Of a DNA stretch of 64,000 bases, positions 54,583 to 63,934 are shown piece after piece. The notes beneath the pieces are model-generated. The model saw only the letters and a list, made by a program, of their open reading frames with translations. It did no database searches and had not been told where the DNA came from. Numbering within the stretch: the stretch's first letter is position 1; each line of letters starts with the position of its first letter. This DNA comes from Hyphomicrobiales bacterium (GTDB lineage Bacteria > Pseudomonadota > Alphaproteobacteria > Rhizobiales > Rhizobiaceae). Position numbers and translations under genes: made by a program. The stretch is from positions 186,001-250,000 of the forward strand of contig UCGV01000024.1 in NCBI GenBank assembly GCA_900471925.1, read 5' to 3'.

Positions 54583-55794
54583 TCATTTCACGGATACTTC
54601 GGCCGTCGTCTTCAATGTCGGCATGCGGTAGTCATCGATGCGGCCGGCGGGTGCCGGCGCCATCTCTCCCTGCTCGACAAGCAGATCGCGCGGAGACTTC
54701 GTCAGCGTCACCGGCGCCGCCCTCGCAGCGCCGAGCAGTTCCGCCCCGCCGTCGAGGTTCGGGTCGGAGAGGCTGATCGGCAGCGTGTGTTCGACAGGAT
54801 TGGTGGGCAGGCTCAGGGCCGGCAGGTTGCCGGGGTCCAAGCGCACGAGATCGGGGCTTGCCTGGGTGCCGAGAATGCGGCGTGCCGGCTTTTCCACGTA
54901 GAAGGCGAGCTTGCGGCGGCCGGCCTGTGTAAGGTTGATGCCGTCGGTGGTGCGCAGGCGCACCTGCTGGCCATTGACGTCGGAGCCGGTGACGATGAAC
55001 TTGCCGTTTTCATCGACGAAACCGTCCCAGATATCCACGAATTCACCACCGATGCTTTCCATCTGATTGCGATAGAGCTGGTTCATCTGCACGGCATCGG
55101 CCGTCATCCCATCGGATTCAAAGGCGGGGAGCCCGACCCAGAGCAGCGGGATTTTCCGATCCGTTATTTCCTTGGCGAATGCGAGCACGCGGCGCTGGTA
55201 TTCCGTGAACCAGCCGTCCGTGCGGAACTTTTCCTTGCCGGCATCGGTCACCATCTGCTGACGGTCGTTGGCGCCGATCATGACGACGACCATGGCCGGT
55301 TTCAGCTCATCGATCATCTTCGGCAATTCGCCGGGCCAGTTGTAATAGTCGTCGCGCACGAGACCGGAAGATACATTGCTGCGGGCCTCGACGACCACGC
55401 CGGGCGAGGTTTCGAAGGCCGCGGTGAGGCCATCACCGAGGCCACCCGCCAGAAAATCGCCGACGATCAGGATCTTCTGGGCATTATCCAGCTTCTGAAC
55501 CACCGGTTCGGCGGGTGCCACAGGCGCCGTGCGCATGGGCGTTATGGCCTTTTGTGCAGGCGGACGCTTGCGCTGCTGCTGTTGACGTCGCGGCTGATCG
55601 CGCATTTCCGGTTGCGGATCCTCGTCGATATAACGCCGCCCGAGAAAGAAATCGAGGATGGAGCGGCGCTGGTAGCGCATTTCCTGCGCTTCGGCATAAT
55701 GCGCAGGCAATATAGAACCCAGGCAAAGAAAGAGCGTTGCTGCGGCAAGCGCAAGCCCACGGCTCCATCGGGTCCAGTCAGTTCTCTTCGTCAT
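54583..55794 (-). CDS. SGNH/GDSL-like (DUF459) exported protein
   Basis: A 403-residue exported protein. An N-terminal membrane or signal segment (WSRGLALAAATLFLCLGSIL) is followed by a basic Gln/Arg/Pro-rich linker, then an SGNH-like domain: ILIVGDFLAGGLGDGLTAAF (block I, with Asp-Phe where a GDS Ser is expected), MVVVMIGANDRQQMV (block III, GxND) and TDGINLTQAGRRKLAFY (block V, D-x-x-x-L instead of D-x-x-H). The replaced Ser and His suggest a non-catalytic or altered member. The ATG at 55794 is preferred to the frame start at 55848. It probably acts in the periplasm or envelope. Confidence 0.8.
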   Translation of the reverse strand: MTKRTDWTRWSRGLALAAATLFLCLGSILPAHYAEAQEMRYQRRSILDFFLGRRYIDEDPQPEMRDQPRRQQQQRKRPPAQKAITPMRTAPVAPAEPVVQKLDNAQKILIVGDFLAGGLGDGLTAAFETSPGVVVEARSNVSSGLVRDDYYNWPGELPKMIDELKPAMVVVMIGANDRQQMVTDAGKEKFRTDGWFTEYQRRVLAFAKEITDRKIPLLWVGLPAFESDGMTADAVQMNQLYRNQMESIGGEFVDIWDGFVDENGKFIVTGSDVNGQQVRLRTTDGINLTQAGRRKLAFYVEKPARRILGTQASPDLVRLDPGNLPALSLPTNPVEHTLPISLSDPNLDGGAELLGAARAAPVTLTKSPRDLLVEQGEMAPAPAGRIDDYRMPTLKTTAEVSVK

Positions 55795-55946
55795 CGGGCA
55801 GTTCCGCATCTGCCGGGCATCTTGCATAGGCGGCGGCTTTCCGTCCACTCCAACACTATTATTTAGGTCGCGCTTTCCCCGCTTCTACGCATCGGCCCGA
55901 AAATCGAGATCGATTCTCAGAAAGCCCGATGCGTCTATTCAAAGCG

Positions 55947-57170
55947 TTAGCGGCGAAGCGCGTGGAGAAGCGAAAGGGATGGCTCACCATCCGGCTGCAT
56001 GCCGATGCGTTCCTGCACGGCAGCGATGGCAGCCTTGGAGCCGGACCCGAAATTACCGTCGACATCACCGCTGTAATATCCGAGTGTTTTCAGACGCGTC
56101 TGCAATTCGAACTTCTCGGTAACGTCGAGCGTGCCTTCCGGGCGGGGCCAGCGCTGCTGCATGCCGCCAAAGCCTGCAATCTGGTCTGCGAGAAGGCCGA
56201 CGGCGAGAGCGTAGCTGTCGGAGGAATTGTAGTTCTTGATGGTGAAGAAATTCGCCGTCATCAGGAAGCCCGGACCATTGCTGCCGGCCGGCATCTTCAG
56301 CATGGCGCGCGTGTCGCCGTCCTTGAAGGGCTTGCCGTTCGGCCGTCTCAGGCCGAGGGCAGCCCACTGGGCGAGCGTACGCGTCTTGCCGACCTGCTGG
56401 GCGGCGGAGGCAGGCACCGCAACCTCGTAACCCCAGGTCCTGCCAGCATCCCAGCCGTTCTTCATGAGGAGATTGGCCGAGGTCGCCAGCGCATCGGGCA
56501 CGGAGTTCCAGATATCGCGGTGGCCGTTGCCATCGGCATCGACGGCGTAAAGAAGGTAGCTTGTCGGAATGAACTGGGTGTGGCCCATGGCGCCGGCCCA
56601 GGAGCCGGTCATTTCCTTGGCGGGCACATCGCCGTTCTGGAGGATCTTCAGGGCCGCGATCAACTGCTTCTTGGCAAATTTGGCACGCTTGGGATCGGCA
56701 TAGGCAAGTGTCGCCAATGCGCGGGGCACATAGTGAAGGCGCTCGTCTTTAGCGAGTACGGCGCCGTAGTTCGATTCCATCGACCAGATGGCCAGAAGAA
56801 TCGATTTGTCGACGCCGAATCGGCGCTGGATGGCGTCCAGCGTCCTGGCATGCTTGGCGGCCATCTTGCGGCCGATATCCACAGTGTAGGGGTTGACTCG
56901 AGAGTCGACGTAATCCCAAATCTTCGATGTGAATTCAGGTTGATAGGTCGCTTTTTCCAGGACTGTGGGATCGGGCTCGCTCACCCCAGAAAAGGCTTTC
57001 TGATACGTTGCCTTACTGATGCCACTCTGCGAGGCTGTCTGGTAGAAGTCCGCGATCCACTTCTGGAACCGGGCATCCGCATTTGCGTTATTGGGGGCCA
57101 GTCCAGCCGCGGTGGCGACAACGATGGCGAGAGCAAGACCACGTAGGGAGTTTGCGTATTTCTGGGTCAT
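55947..57170 (-). CDS. Lytic murein transglycosylase, MltB type with PG-binding domain
   Basis: A 407-residue periplasmic enzyme that cleaves peptidoglycan glycan strands to 1,6-anhydro ends. A signal peptide (residues 1-~32, ending ANA) is followed by the SLT_2/MltB domain with catalytic Glu132 (LAIWSMESNYG) and GSWAGAMGHTQFIPTSY. The C-terminal ~65 residues are a peptidoglycan-binding module (LQTRLKTLGYYSGDVDGNFG). There is no lipobox Cys, so it is soluble. It is divergent from galU. Confidence 0.92.
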   Translation of the reverse strand: MTQKYANSLRGLALAIVVATAAGLAPNNANADARFQKWIADFYQTASQSGISKATYQKAFSGVSEPDPTVLEKATYQPEFTSKIWDYVDSRVNPYTVDIGRKMAAKHARTLDAIQRRFGVDKSILLAIWSMESNYGAVLAKDERLHYVPRALATLAYADPKRAKFAKKQLIAALKILQNGDVPAKEMTGSWAGAMGHTQFIPTSYLLYAVDADGNGHRDIWNSVPDALATSANLLMKNGWDAGRTWGYEVAVPASAAQQVGKTRTLAQWAALGLRRPNGKPFKDGDTRAMLKMPAGSNGPGFLMTANFFTIKNYNSSDSYALAVGLLADQIAGFGGMQQRWPRPEGTLDVTEKFELQTRLKTLGYYSGDVDGNFGSGSKAAIAAVQERIGMQPDGEPSLSLLHALRR

Positions 57171-57374
57171 CGGCAGTCGTATCCGTCATCTTCAGTTTTA
57201 GCCTGGGCGGTACGTCATGTCCGTCCTACGCCGAAAATACAGGAACGGAGTCAACAAATTCTTTACCATGAGCGTCCGGTCCAGTCACCATTTGCAAAAC
57301 GGTAGCAATTCTATACTAGTTCAAATCGATGTAGCGTTTAACTAAAAGCGGTATAGTCAAATCAGGAGGTCGGT

Positions 57375-58262
57375 GTGGCTCTGAATAAGAAAGTTCGTAA
57401 GGCAGTATTTCCGGTTGCAGGTCTGGGAACACGCTTCCTTCCAGCCACAAAAGCGGTTCCGAAGGAAATGCTGACGGTCGTCGACAAGCCAATCATTCAG
57501 TATGTCGTTGACGAAGCACTTGAAGCAGGCATTGAACATCTGGTTTTTGTTACTGGTCGTAACAAGCACGTCATCGAAGATTACTTCGATATTCATTTCG
57601 AACTTGAGCAGACGCTCAAGGAGCGCGCCAAGAAGGCGGAGATCACCCTGCTGCAGCAGCAGCTTCCCAAGGCAGGCACGGTGAGCTTTACCCGTCAGCA
57701 GGAGCCGCTCGGCCTTGGCCACGCCGTCTGGTGCGCCCGCGAGATCGTCGGCGACGAGCCTTTCGCACTTCTTCTGCCCGACATGATCATGAAGGACCAG
57801 AAGGGCTGCATGAAGGGCATGATCGAGCTCTACGAACATAGCGGTGGCAACATCATCGCCGTCGAGGAATGCGCTCCGGATCAGGCCCATAAATACGGTA
57901 TCGTCGGCGTCGGAGAGGCGATCGGCGAAGGTTTCCGCATCACCGGCATGGTCGAAAAGCCGGCCAAGGGCACGGCGCCTTCCAACTTCTTCATTAACGG
58001 CCGCTACATTCTGCAGCCGGAAGTCTTCAAGATCCTGGAAACCCAGGAGCGCGGCGCCGGCAACGAAATCCAGCTCACCGACGGCATGCTGAAGCTGCTC
58101 AAGGAGCAGGATTTCGCAGGCTACCACTTCAAGGGTGAAACATACGACTGCGGCGCCAAGGATGGCTTCATCCTCGCCAACGTTGCCTTCGCTCTCGAGC
58201 GCGCGGATATCCGTCCTACCGTCGAAGACGGCTTCAAGAATCTGCTCGGCCGCCTGAAGTAA
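57375..58262 (+). CDS. galU: UTP-glucose-1-phosphate uridylyltransferase
   Basis: A 295-residue enzyme that makes UDP-glucose for exopolysaccharide, LPS, cyclic glucans and trehalose. The nucleotide motif is VFPVAGLGTRFLPATKAVPK, then VDKPIIQYVVDEAL; the sugar site is MVEKPAKGTAPSNF and the metal Asp lies in YDCGAKDGFIL. The start is GTG at 57375 with CAGGAGGT ahead. It uses the glucose-1-phosphate made by Pgm from the glycogen operon. Its stop is 6 bp from that of the convergent barrel gene. Confidence 0.96.
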   Translation: MALNKKVRKAVFPVAGLGTRFLPATKAVPKEMLTVVDKPIIQYVVDEALEAGIEHLVFVTGRNKHVIEDYFDIHFELEQTLKERAKKAEITLLQQQLPKAGTVSFTRQQEPLGLGHAVWCAREIVGDEPFALLLPDMIMKDQKGCMKGMIELYEHSGGNIIAVEECAPDQAHKYGIVGVGEAIGEGFRITGMVEKPAKGTAPSNFFINGRYILQPEVFKILETQERGAGNEIQLTDGMLKLLKEQDFAGYHFKGETYDCGAKDGFILANVAFALERADIRPTVEDGFKNLLGRLK

Positions 58263-58268
58263 GGCTTC

Positions 58269-59780
58269 TCAGCGTTTCACCTTGAGACCGACGCCGGCTC
58301 GCCATTGCTGCGAGTCGTCGCCTTCCTTGCGCGTCGTCAGCTCGTAGCCAAGCGTGCTGGTGAAATCGAGGTAGCGGTTGATATTCCAGATAAGACCTGT
58401 CGAGGCGGTGTAAACCGTCTCGTCGCTTATCGTGCTATCGCTCGGGTAGTCGCGCAGCGTGACGCCGCCGATAACGGTGCCCACCAGATTGTCGCGCAGT
58501 TGATGATCGACCGTCGTCGTCAGCTGATGCGAGACGTAACCGCTTTCGCCCGCCGTCGTCGAAGGCTGGATGCTGGTCTGGAGGTCGAGATTGACATTCG
58601 TTCCGCGGATCGGCGACCAGAGCAGGCTGGCATCGAGTGTCGCCGTATCGATAGATTTCAGCCTGCTGTCGTCGAAGTCAGCCGTCGCATAGCCAAGTGC
58701 GACCTCACCCTTCAGCTTTTCTCCCATGTCGACTTCGACACCGCCCTTGGCGCCGTAACTGTCTCCGGAGCGCCGGTAGCCTGAGGAATCGACGCGCTCG
58801 TCATAGTTGGTCTTGCCGACCGACGCCTCGATGAAGGGAATGAGCGCGGGCGAGAGCTCGTAGCCGATGCGGCCGCGAATCGTGCCGCTCGTCTCGTTGC
58901 GATCGCTCAGCGAAACCGTCGTGCCGTTGGAGAGCTTCGCATCCGAATAGATAGAGCGGGACAGCGCAACGGCCGTCGTGCCGCGCAGGATGCCGAAATC
59001 GTGCTCGATCGAGGCGCCGCCTGAAAATTCCTGGACGTCGGACTGCTGGGCGGCATCGGTGATCGCGTCCGGATCGTCCGTATCCTCGCGGTAGAAATTG
59101 TAGCCGCCGGTGATGTGGGCGACGGTGTCGCGCGGCAGGTCGAGCCTGAGATCGCCGTCAAGCTTGAAGGAAGGTTGCTCCTCGCCTTCGCCGCTGATGT
59201 TCTTCTGCCAGGCGCCCTCGGAGGTGACGGTCAGCTGGTGCCGGCTCCAGTCGGAGGTCAGCGTCGCGCCCATATCGGTCTCGAGGAAGCCACGACTCTG
59301 TTTTACGCCACCATCCTTCGTGGTTTCGCTGTTGATCGTCTGCGTGACGCTTGGGCGCAGCACGAAGCTGCCGACGCGGATACCCGGAGTCTGTTCGGTC
59401 GAGGCGCTTTCCGATGTTTTGCGCAGCGGGGTTTCATCGACGCCCGGCTCGCGGGTGTTCAGGCGGCGCATATCCTCGTCGAGGATGGAACCGGTGATTT
59501 CGTCGTCGGGCTGCTGTGTGGGGGCAGGGGCGGCTGTGGCGTCGGCATCCTGGGCCTGGGTCGTGGGGACCGCGGCATCATCCGTGCCATCGGCGTCAGG
59601 CGTTGCGCCGGTATTTTGTGCGGCTGCATTTCGAAAATTCGTTGCGCCTGCCGGCTGCTGCGATGGTGCCTGTTGGGCGAAAGCGGCAGGCGCGATCAGC
59701 AGGCCGATAGCCGTGATGGAGACAGCACGGCTCATGGCGCGGAGCGGCGTCACACTGCTCGTCTGTTTTCCCTGGCCCAT
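58269..59780 (-). CDS. Outer membrane beta-barrel protein (BBP2_2-like)
   Basis: A 503-residue exported protein. The signal peptide lies after a short basic start (SRAVSITAIGLLIAPAAFAQ). An Ala/Gln/Pro/Asp-rich disordered linker runs to about residue 125. Then come alternating hydrophobic/polar beta-strands typical of an outer-membrane barrel, beginning VGSFVLRPSVTQTIN and ending with GVGLKVKR. The layout fits the outer membrane beta-barrel family BBP2_2 common in Rhizobiales. The function is unknown. Confidence 0.8.
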   Translation of the reverse strand: MGQGKQTSSVTPLRAMSRAVSITAIGLLIAPAAFAQQAPSQQPAGATNFRNAAAQNTGATPDADGTDDAAVPTTQAQDADATAAPAPTQQPDDEITGSILDEDMRRLNTREPGVDETPLRKTSESASTEQTPGIRVGSFVLRPSVTQTINSETTKDGGVKQSRGFLETDMGATLTSDWSRHQLTVTSEGAWQKNISGEGEEQPSFKLDGDLRLDLPRDTVAHITGGYNFYREDTDDPDAITDAAQQSDVQEFSGGASIEHDFGILRGTTAVALSRSIYSDAKLSNGTTVSLSDRNETSGTIRGRIGYELSPALIPFIEASVGKTNYDERVDSSGYRRSGDSYGAKGGVEVDMGEKLKGEVALGYATADFDDSRLKSIDTATLDASLLWSPIRGTNVNLDLQTSIQPSTTAGESGYVSHQLTTTVDHQLRDNLVGTVIGGVTLRDYPSDSTISDETVYTASTGLIWNINRYLDFTSTLGYELTTRKEGDDSQQWRAGVGLKVKR

Positions 59781-59923
59781 TCAATCCGCGCCTGACATGC
59801 TTCGAAGTCTTACCCAAGCGTAAAGCCTTGTGGTTAACCATTCGTTGCCAACAGGACGGCGCGTTCATACATGGGAAACATTGTCGGGTGGACAGCTAAA
59901 GTGAAAAGGTCTAACGCATTGTC

Positions 59924-60919
59924 ATGATCAGGAGAGCGGTAAAACTCGTCGAAAACAGCGTGCTGGAGTCCGGCAAACGCACGGTCAGCACCGAGAGACG
60001 CGCCCTTGAAGCGCTCGAACGTAGCTTCGATGACGGACTGGCCGGACCCTTTACCCGCGCGGTCGAGATGATCGGCGAGAATACCGGCCGCGTGATCGTG
60101 ACCGGCGTCGGCAAGAGCGGCCATATCGGTACGAAGATCGCCGCTACCTTTGCCTCGACCGGCACGCCTGCCTTTTTCGTGCATGCGGCAGAAGCCAACC
60201 ACGGTGACCTCGGCATGATTGCCGGCGACGACGTCGTGCTGGCGATTTCCAAGGGCGGCGAAAGCGCGGAACTGAAAAGCATCATTTCCTACACGCGGCG
60301 TTTCTCCATTCCGTTGATTGCCATGACCTGCAGCCCGCGGTCTTCGCTCGCGACGGCCGCAGATATAGCGCTGCTGATCCCCAATGAGGAAGAGGCCTGC
60401 CCGAACGGGCTGGCGCCGACAACATCGACGATGCTGCAGCTTGCGCTCGGCGATGCGCTGGCAATCGCGCTCCTGGATGCGCGCGGCTTCACGGCCACGG
60501 ATTTCCATGTCTTCCATCCAGGCGGCAAATTGGGTGCAAGCCTGATGCATGTCGCCGATGTCATGCATACGGGCGACCGCGTGCCGCTGGTTGCCAAGGG
60601 TACGTCCGTGCCGGACGCGATCAGGGTTTTGTCGCACAAGCATTTCGGCTGCGTCGGTGTGCTGGATGCGGAGGGACGGCTTTGCGGCATCGTCACGGAT
60701 GGCGATATGTCGCGCAACCTCAGCCGTAATCTGGCAGAGCTGACTGTCGATGACATCATGACGAAAGCACCGAAGACCGTCCGGCCGACTGTGCTGGCGA
60801 CGGCAGCGCTCGCATTGCTCGAGCAATACAAGATCGGCGCGCTCATCGTCATCGATGACGACCAGCGCCCTGTCGGCCTCATTCACTTCCACGATCTGCT
60901 GCGGATCGGCGTCGCCTGA
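59924..60919 (+). CDS. kdsD: KpsF/GutQ-family arabinose-5-phosphate isomerase
   Basis: A 331-residue enzyme that converts ribulose-5-phosphate to arabinose-5-phosphate, the first step to Kdo of lipopolysaccharide. The SIS domain (about 40-170) has VIVTGVGKSGHIGTKIAATF and DVVLAISKGGESAEL, with the metal/catalytic His in EANHGDLGM. Two CBS domains fill the C-terminal third, including MHTGDRVPLVAKGTSVPDAI and LIVIDDDQRPVGLIHFHDLL. A capsule KpsF role cannot be ruled out. It ends base-to-base with the convergent nfeD-like gene. Confidence 0.93.
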   Translation: MIRRAVKLVENSVLESGKRTVSTERRALEALERSFDDGLAGPFTRAVEMIGENTGRVIVTGVGKSGHIGTKIAATFASTGTPAFFVHAAEANHGDLGMIAGDDVVLAISKGGESAELKSIISYTRRFSIPLIAMTCSPRSSLATAADIALLIPNEEEACPNGLAPTTSTMLQLALGDALAIALLDARGFTATDFHVFHPGGKLGASLMHVADVMHTGDRVPLVAKGTSVPDAIRVLSHKHFGCVGVLDAEGRLCGIVTDGDMSRNLSRNLAELTVDDIMTKAPKTVRPTVLATAALALLEQYKIGALIVIDDDQRPVGLIHFHDLLRIGVA

Positions 60920-61375
60920 TCAGGTCGGCCCGACCGTCAGGTCGCGGCCATTGCTCGATATCACCTTGACCTGCGTTCCGGCCGGAAGATCCGGCCCCAT
61001 GACCTGCCACAGCGTATCGTCGAGGCGGATGCGGCCGCGGCCCTCGCGGATCGGTTCGTGCAGCGTCGCAGTACGGCCGACAAGGCTCGCGCCGCGTTGA
61101 TTGAGGAAAGGTTCGTCGGTCTTGTCGTTGCGCAGCGTCAGCCGTCGGCCGATGAGCGTGGCGACAACCGCAAGCAAGGCGAAGAGGATCGCCTGCAGCT
61201 CCCAGATCCAGAAGGCGGCATCCCAGAAGAGCAGGGCCAGAACGCCGACTGCAAGCGCTGCAAGGCCGATCCAGACCAGAAAGAATCCCGGCACGATCAT
61301 CTCGGCGGCGAGCAGCACGAGACCCGCTACCCACCAGCTCCAAGGCCCGAGTTCGCCGACGATCTTCGCCAGCAT
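60920..61375 (-). CDS. NfeD-family membrane protein
   Basis: A 151-residue protein with two to three membrane helices (WSWWVAGLVLLAAEMIVPGF, VGVLALLFWDAAFWIW, AILFALLAVVATLIG) and a C-terminal OB-fold (LVGRTATLHEPIREGRGRIR) of the NfeD short type. NfeD proteins pair with SPFH/stomatin proteins in membrane microdomains; here the partner ends 3 bp upstream on the same strand. They likely act in membrane quality control. Confidence 0.9.
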   Translation of the reverse strand: MLAKIVGELGPWSWWVAGLVLLAAEMIVPGFFLVWIGLAALAVGVLALLFWDAAFWIWELQAILFALLAVVATLIGRRLTLRNDKTDEPFLNQRGASLVGRTATLHEPIREGRGRIRLDDTLWQVMGPDLPAGTQVKVISSNGRDLTVGPT

Positions 61376-61378
61376 GGA

Positions 61379-62398
61379 TTATCGCTCCGGATTGGAATTG
61401 AAGGGATTGGGTGGGGTGACCGGCGGTGTTGAACGCGCCGGACCGGGACGTGGGCGCGGCGGAGGCGGCGGGTTGCTGCCGTCACCGAACACTTCACGCG
61501 CGATCGCGCCGATGCCGCCGAGCGAGCCGAGGATAGAAGACGCTTCCATCGGCATCAGCACGATCTTGGCATTGTTCGCCTGGCCGATCGAGGCCAAGGC
61601 TTCCGTATATTTCTGCGCCACGAAATAGTTGATCGCCTGGACGTCACCGACAGCGATGGCTTCTGAGACCATACGTGTTGCCTTTGCTTCGGCTTCCGCC
61701 AGACGTTCGCGCGCCTCGGCTTCGCGGAAGGCAGCCTCGCGCTGGCCCTCGGCTTGGAGAATGGCCGACTGTTTGGCGCCTTCGGCCCGCAGGATCTGAG
61801 CGTTGCGGAAACCCTCGGCTTCGAGAACCTGGGCGCGTTTCTCGCGCTCGGCCTTCATCTGCCGGGCCATCGCGTCCACGAGATCGACGGGCGGGCGGAT
61901 GTCCTTGATTTCGATGCGGGTGACCTTGATGCCCCAGGGATGCACGGCATCGTCGACGACGCGCAGCAGCCGGTCGTTGATCGCGTCGCGGTTCGACAGG
62001 AGTTCGTCGAGATCCATTGAACCCATGACCGAACGGATATTGGTCATGGTGAGGTTCAGGATCGCGTTTTCTAGATTGGATACCTGATAGGCAGCCTGCG
62101 CGGCGTTCAGCACCTGGTAGAAGGCAACCGCATCTGCGGAAACCGAGGCGTTGTCCTTGGTGATGACCTCTTGCGTCGGGACGTCGAGTACCTGTTCCAT
62201 GACGTTCATGCGGGCGCCGATGCGCTCGATGAAGGGCGTGATGATGTTGAGGCCGGGTTCCAGTGTGCGTGTGTAACGACCAAAGCGCTCGATCGTGTAG
62301 CGGAAACCCTGCGGCACTGTCTTGATGCCTGCAAAAAGCACCAGGATGACGAAAATCACCAGTGCAATGACAACGATATCGAAGCCGCCGAGCAGCAT
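61379..62398 (-). CDS. SPFH/Band 7 (stomatin, QmcA-like) protein
   Basis: A 339-residue membrane-anchored stomatin homologue: an N-terminal hydrophobic hairpin (FDIVVIALVIFVILVLFAGI), then the SPFH core (VPQGFRYTIERFGRYTRTLE, GLNIITPFIERIGARMNVME), a long Ala/Glu-rich coiled coil (about 185-260), and a C-terminal Pro/Arg-rich tail. GGGAGG precedes the ATG. It forms an operon with the NfeD-like gene downstream. Confidence 0.93.
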   Translation of the reverse strand: MLLGGFDIVVIALVIFVILVLFAGIKTVPQGFRYTIERFGRYTRTLEPGLNIITPFIERIGARMNVMEQVLDVPTQEVITKDNASVSADAVAFYQVLNAAQAAYQVSNLENAILNLTMTNIRSVMGSMDLDELLSNRDAINDRLLRVVDDAVHPWGIKVTRIEIKDIRPPVDLVDAMARQMKAEREKRAQVLEAEGFRNAQILRAEGAKQSAILQAEGQREAAFREAEARERLAEAEAKATRMVSEAIAVGDVQAINYFVAQKYTEALASIGQANNAKIVLMPMEASSILGSLGGIGAIAREVFGDGSNPPPPPRPRPGPARSTPPVTPPNPFNSNPER

Positions 62399-62481
62399 GA
62401 ATTCCTCCCTGAACCCGCCTATCTGAGGTGGTGAGTTAGCACGTTATTTGCAAGGAAGGAATGACAGCTGCGCCTTTCAAA

Positions 62482-62745
62482 TCAGGGTGATAGGCCGGCA
62501 TCATCGAAGTCGCTCTTGGTGATGTAGCCGCCCATCAGGCAACTGGTAAGAAAAGGCTGGTCGTCGGCGCTGAAATGGCTGGTTCTGACGTCGCGCAGGC
62601 GAAGCTGGCAGGCAACCTGGCCAACGATGCCTTTGGGAGGAGCGCTGGCGTAGACCCGCTGATAGTGCTCCCAGGCGAGATAGAAGCCAGCTGTCGCGAC
62701 AAGCAGGCAGGCGAATACAATCGATTTTCTGAAACCCGAGGTCAT
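62482..62745 (-). CDS. Small membrane protein, hypothetical, 87 residues
   Basis: One N-terminal membrane helix (IVFACLLVATAGFYLAW) is followed by an exported or cytoplasmic ~60-residue tail with two cysteines (VACQLRLRDV and TSCLMGG). The ATG at 62745 is preferred; a TTG at 62766 lengthens it by 7 residues. I recognise no family. Confidence 0.55.
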   Translation of the reverse strand: MTSGFRKSIVFACLLVATAGFYLAWEHYQRVYASAPPKGIVGQVACQLRLRDVRTSHFSADDQPFLTSCLMGGYITKSDFDDAGLSP

Positions 62746-62902
62746 GAAATACGTCCCGATCAACAAGACGGAGGCTACGGATATGCTGGCGACAATCGCG
62801 CCTTCGGTGCGGTTGTCGTCGCTTATCGGCTCCTCTTAAGATCTGGGGCGCGAAACGTTTTTATCTATCGATGGATGCAAGAAAATCCCGGTGCCGGATC
62901 TG

Positions 62903-63934
62903 TCACACCCAGCCGAGCAGCTCGCGGCGCACGACCTTTTCCAGTACCTGGATGCCGTCCTCGCCATCATTCAGGCAGGGGACATGCGTGAAGTGCTCGC
63001 CACCATTGTGGGTAAAGGAATGGGCGGCCTGTTCGGCGATCTCTTCCAGTGTCTCCAGACAGTCGGAGACGAAGCCCGGGTTGATGACCGCAATTCGCTT
63101 GACGCCATCCTGCGCAAGCTTTTCGACGGCCTTGTCGGTATAGGGCTGCAGCCATTCTTCCGGCCCGAAACGGGACTGGAAGGTGACCATGAAATTTTCC
63201 TTGGTCAGTCCGAGGCGTTCGCGCAGCAGTCGACCGGTCTTCTGGCACTGGCAGTAATAGGGATCGCCCTGCTGGAAATAGGAGAGCGGGATGCCGTGGA
63301 ATGAAGCGAGCAGCATTTCCGGCTTCCAGTCGAGGGTGGCCAGATGCCGCTCGACGGATTTCGCCAGCGCTTCGATATAGGTCTCGTCGTCGTGATATTC
63401 AGGCACAGTGCGCAGCGCCGGCTGCCAGCGCATGGTCAGCAGCTTCTGGAAGGCCTTGTCATTGACTGTCGCGGTGGTGGCTGCGGCATATTGCGGATAG
63501 AGCGGGAAGAGCAGGATACGGTCGCAACCTTCATCCTTCAACGCCTGGATGCGTGAGGGGATCGACGGCGTGCCGTAGCGCATTGCCCAATCGACATTGA
63601 CGGTTGGCAGATCCTTCAGCCGTTCGGCCATGAAGTCCGACTGGTTGCGGGTATAGGTACGCAGCCAGCTTTCGTTCAGCTCCTTGTTCCAGATCGTCTC
63701 ATAGGCCTTGCCCACTTTCTGCGGGCGCGTGTTGAGGACGATGCCGAACAGGATCGGATACCATTTCCAGGGCGACCATTCGATAACGCGTTTGTCGGTC
63801 AGAAACTCGCGCAGGTATCGGCGCATGGACGTATAGTCGGTGCCATCAGGCGTGCCGAGATTGACCAGCAGGACGCCAACCTTGCCGAATTTGACGGCGG
63901 GATGGTCCGCCGGGCGGAGTGAAGTATCTGTCAT
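62903..63934 (-). CDS. hemH: Ferrochelatase
   Basis: A 343-residue enzyme that inserts Fe(II) into protoporphyrin IX, the last step of haem synthesis. VGVLLVNLGTPDGTDYTSMR is typical at the N-terminus, the metal-binding His lies in LLASFHGIPLSYF, and the C-terminal conserved acid in GPEEWLQPYTDKAVEKLA. The ATG at 63934 (MTDTSLRPADHP) is used rather than the frame start at 63997. The upstream region reaches the window edge and contains no further supportable gene. Confidence 0.94.
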   Translation of the reverse strand: MTDTSLRPADHPAVKFGKVGVLLVNLGTPDGTDYTSMRRYLREFLTDKRVIEWSPWKWYPILFGIVLNTRPQKVGKAYETIWNKELNESWLRTYTRNQSDFMAERLKDLPTVNVDWAMRYGTPSIPSRIQALKDEGCDRILLFPLYPQYAAATTATVNDKAFQKLLTMRWQPALRTVPEYHDDETYIEALAKSVERHLATLDWKPEMLLASFHGIPLSYFQQGDPYYCQCQKTGRLLRERLGLTKENFMVTFQSRFGPEEWLQPYTDKAVEKLAQDGVKRIAVINPGFVSDCLETLEEIAEQAAHSFTHNGGEHFTHVPCLNDGEDGIQVLEKVVRRELLGWV

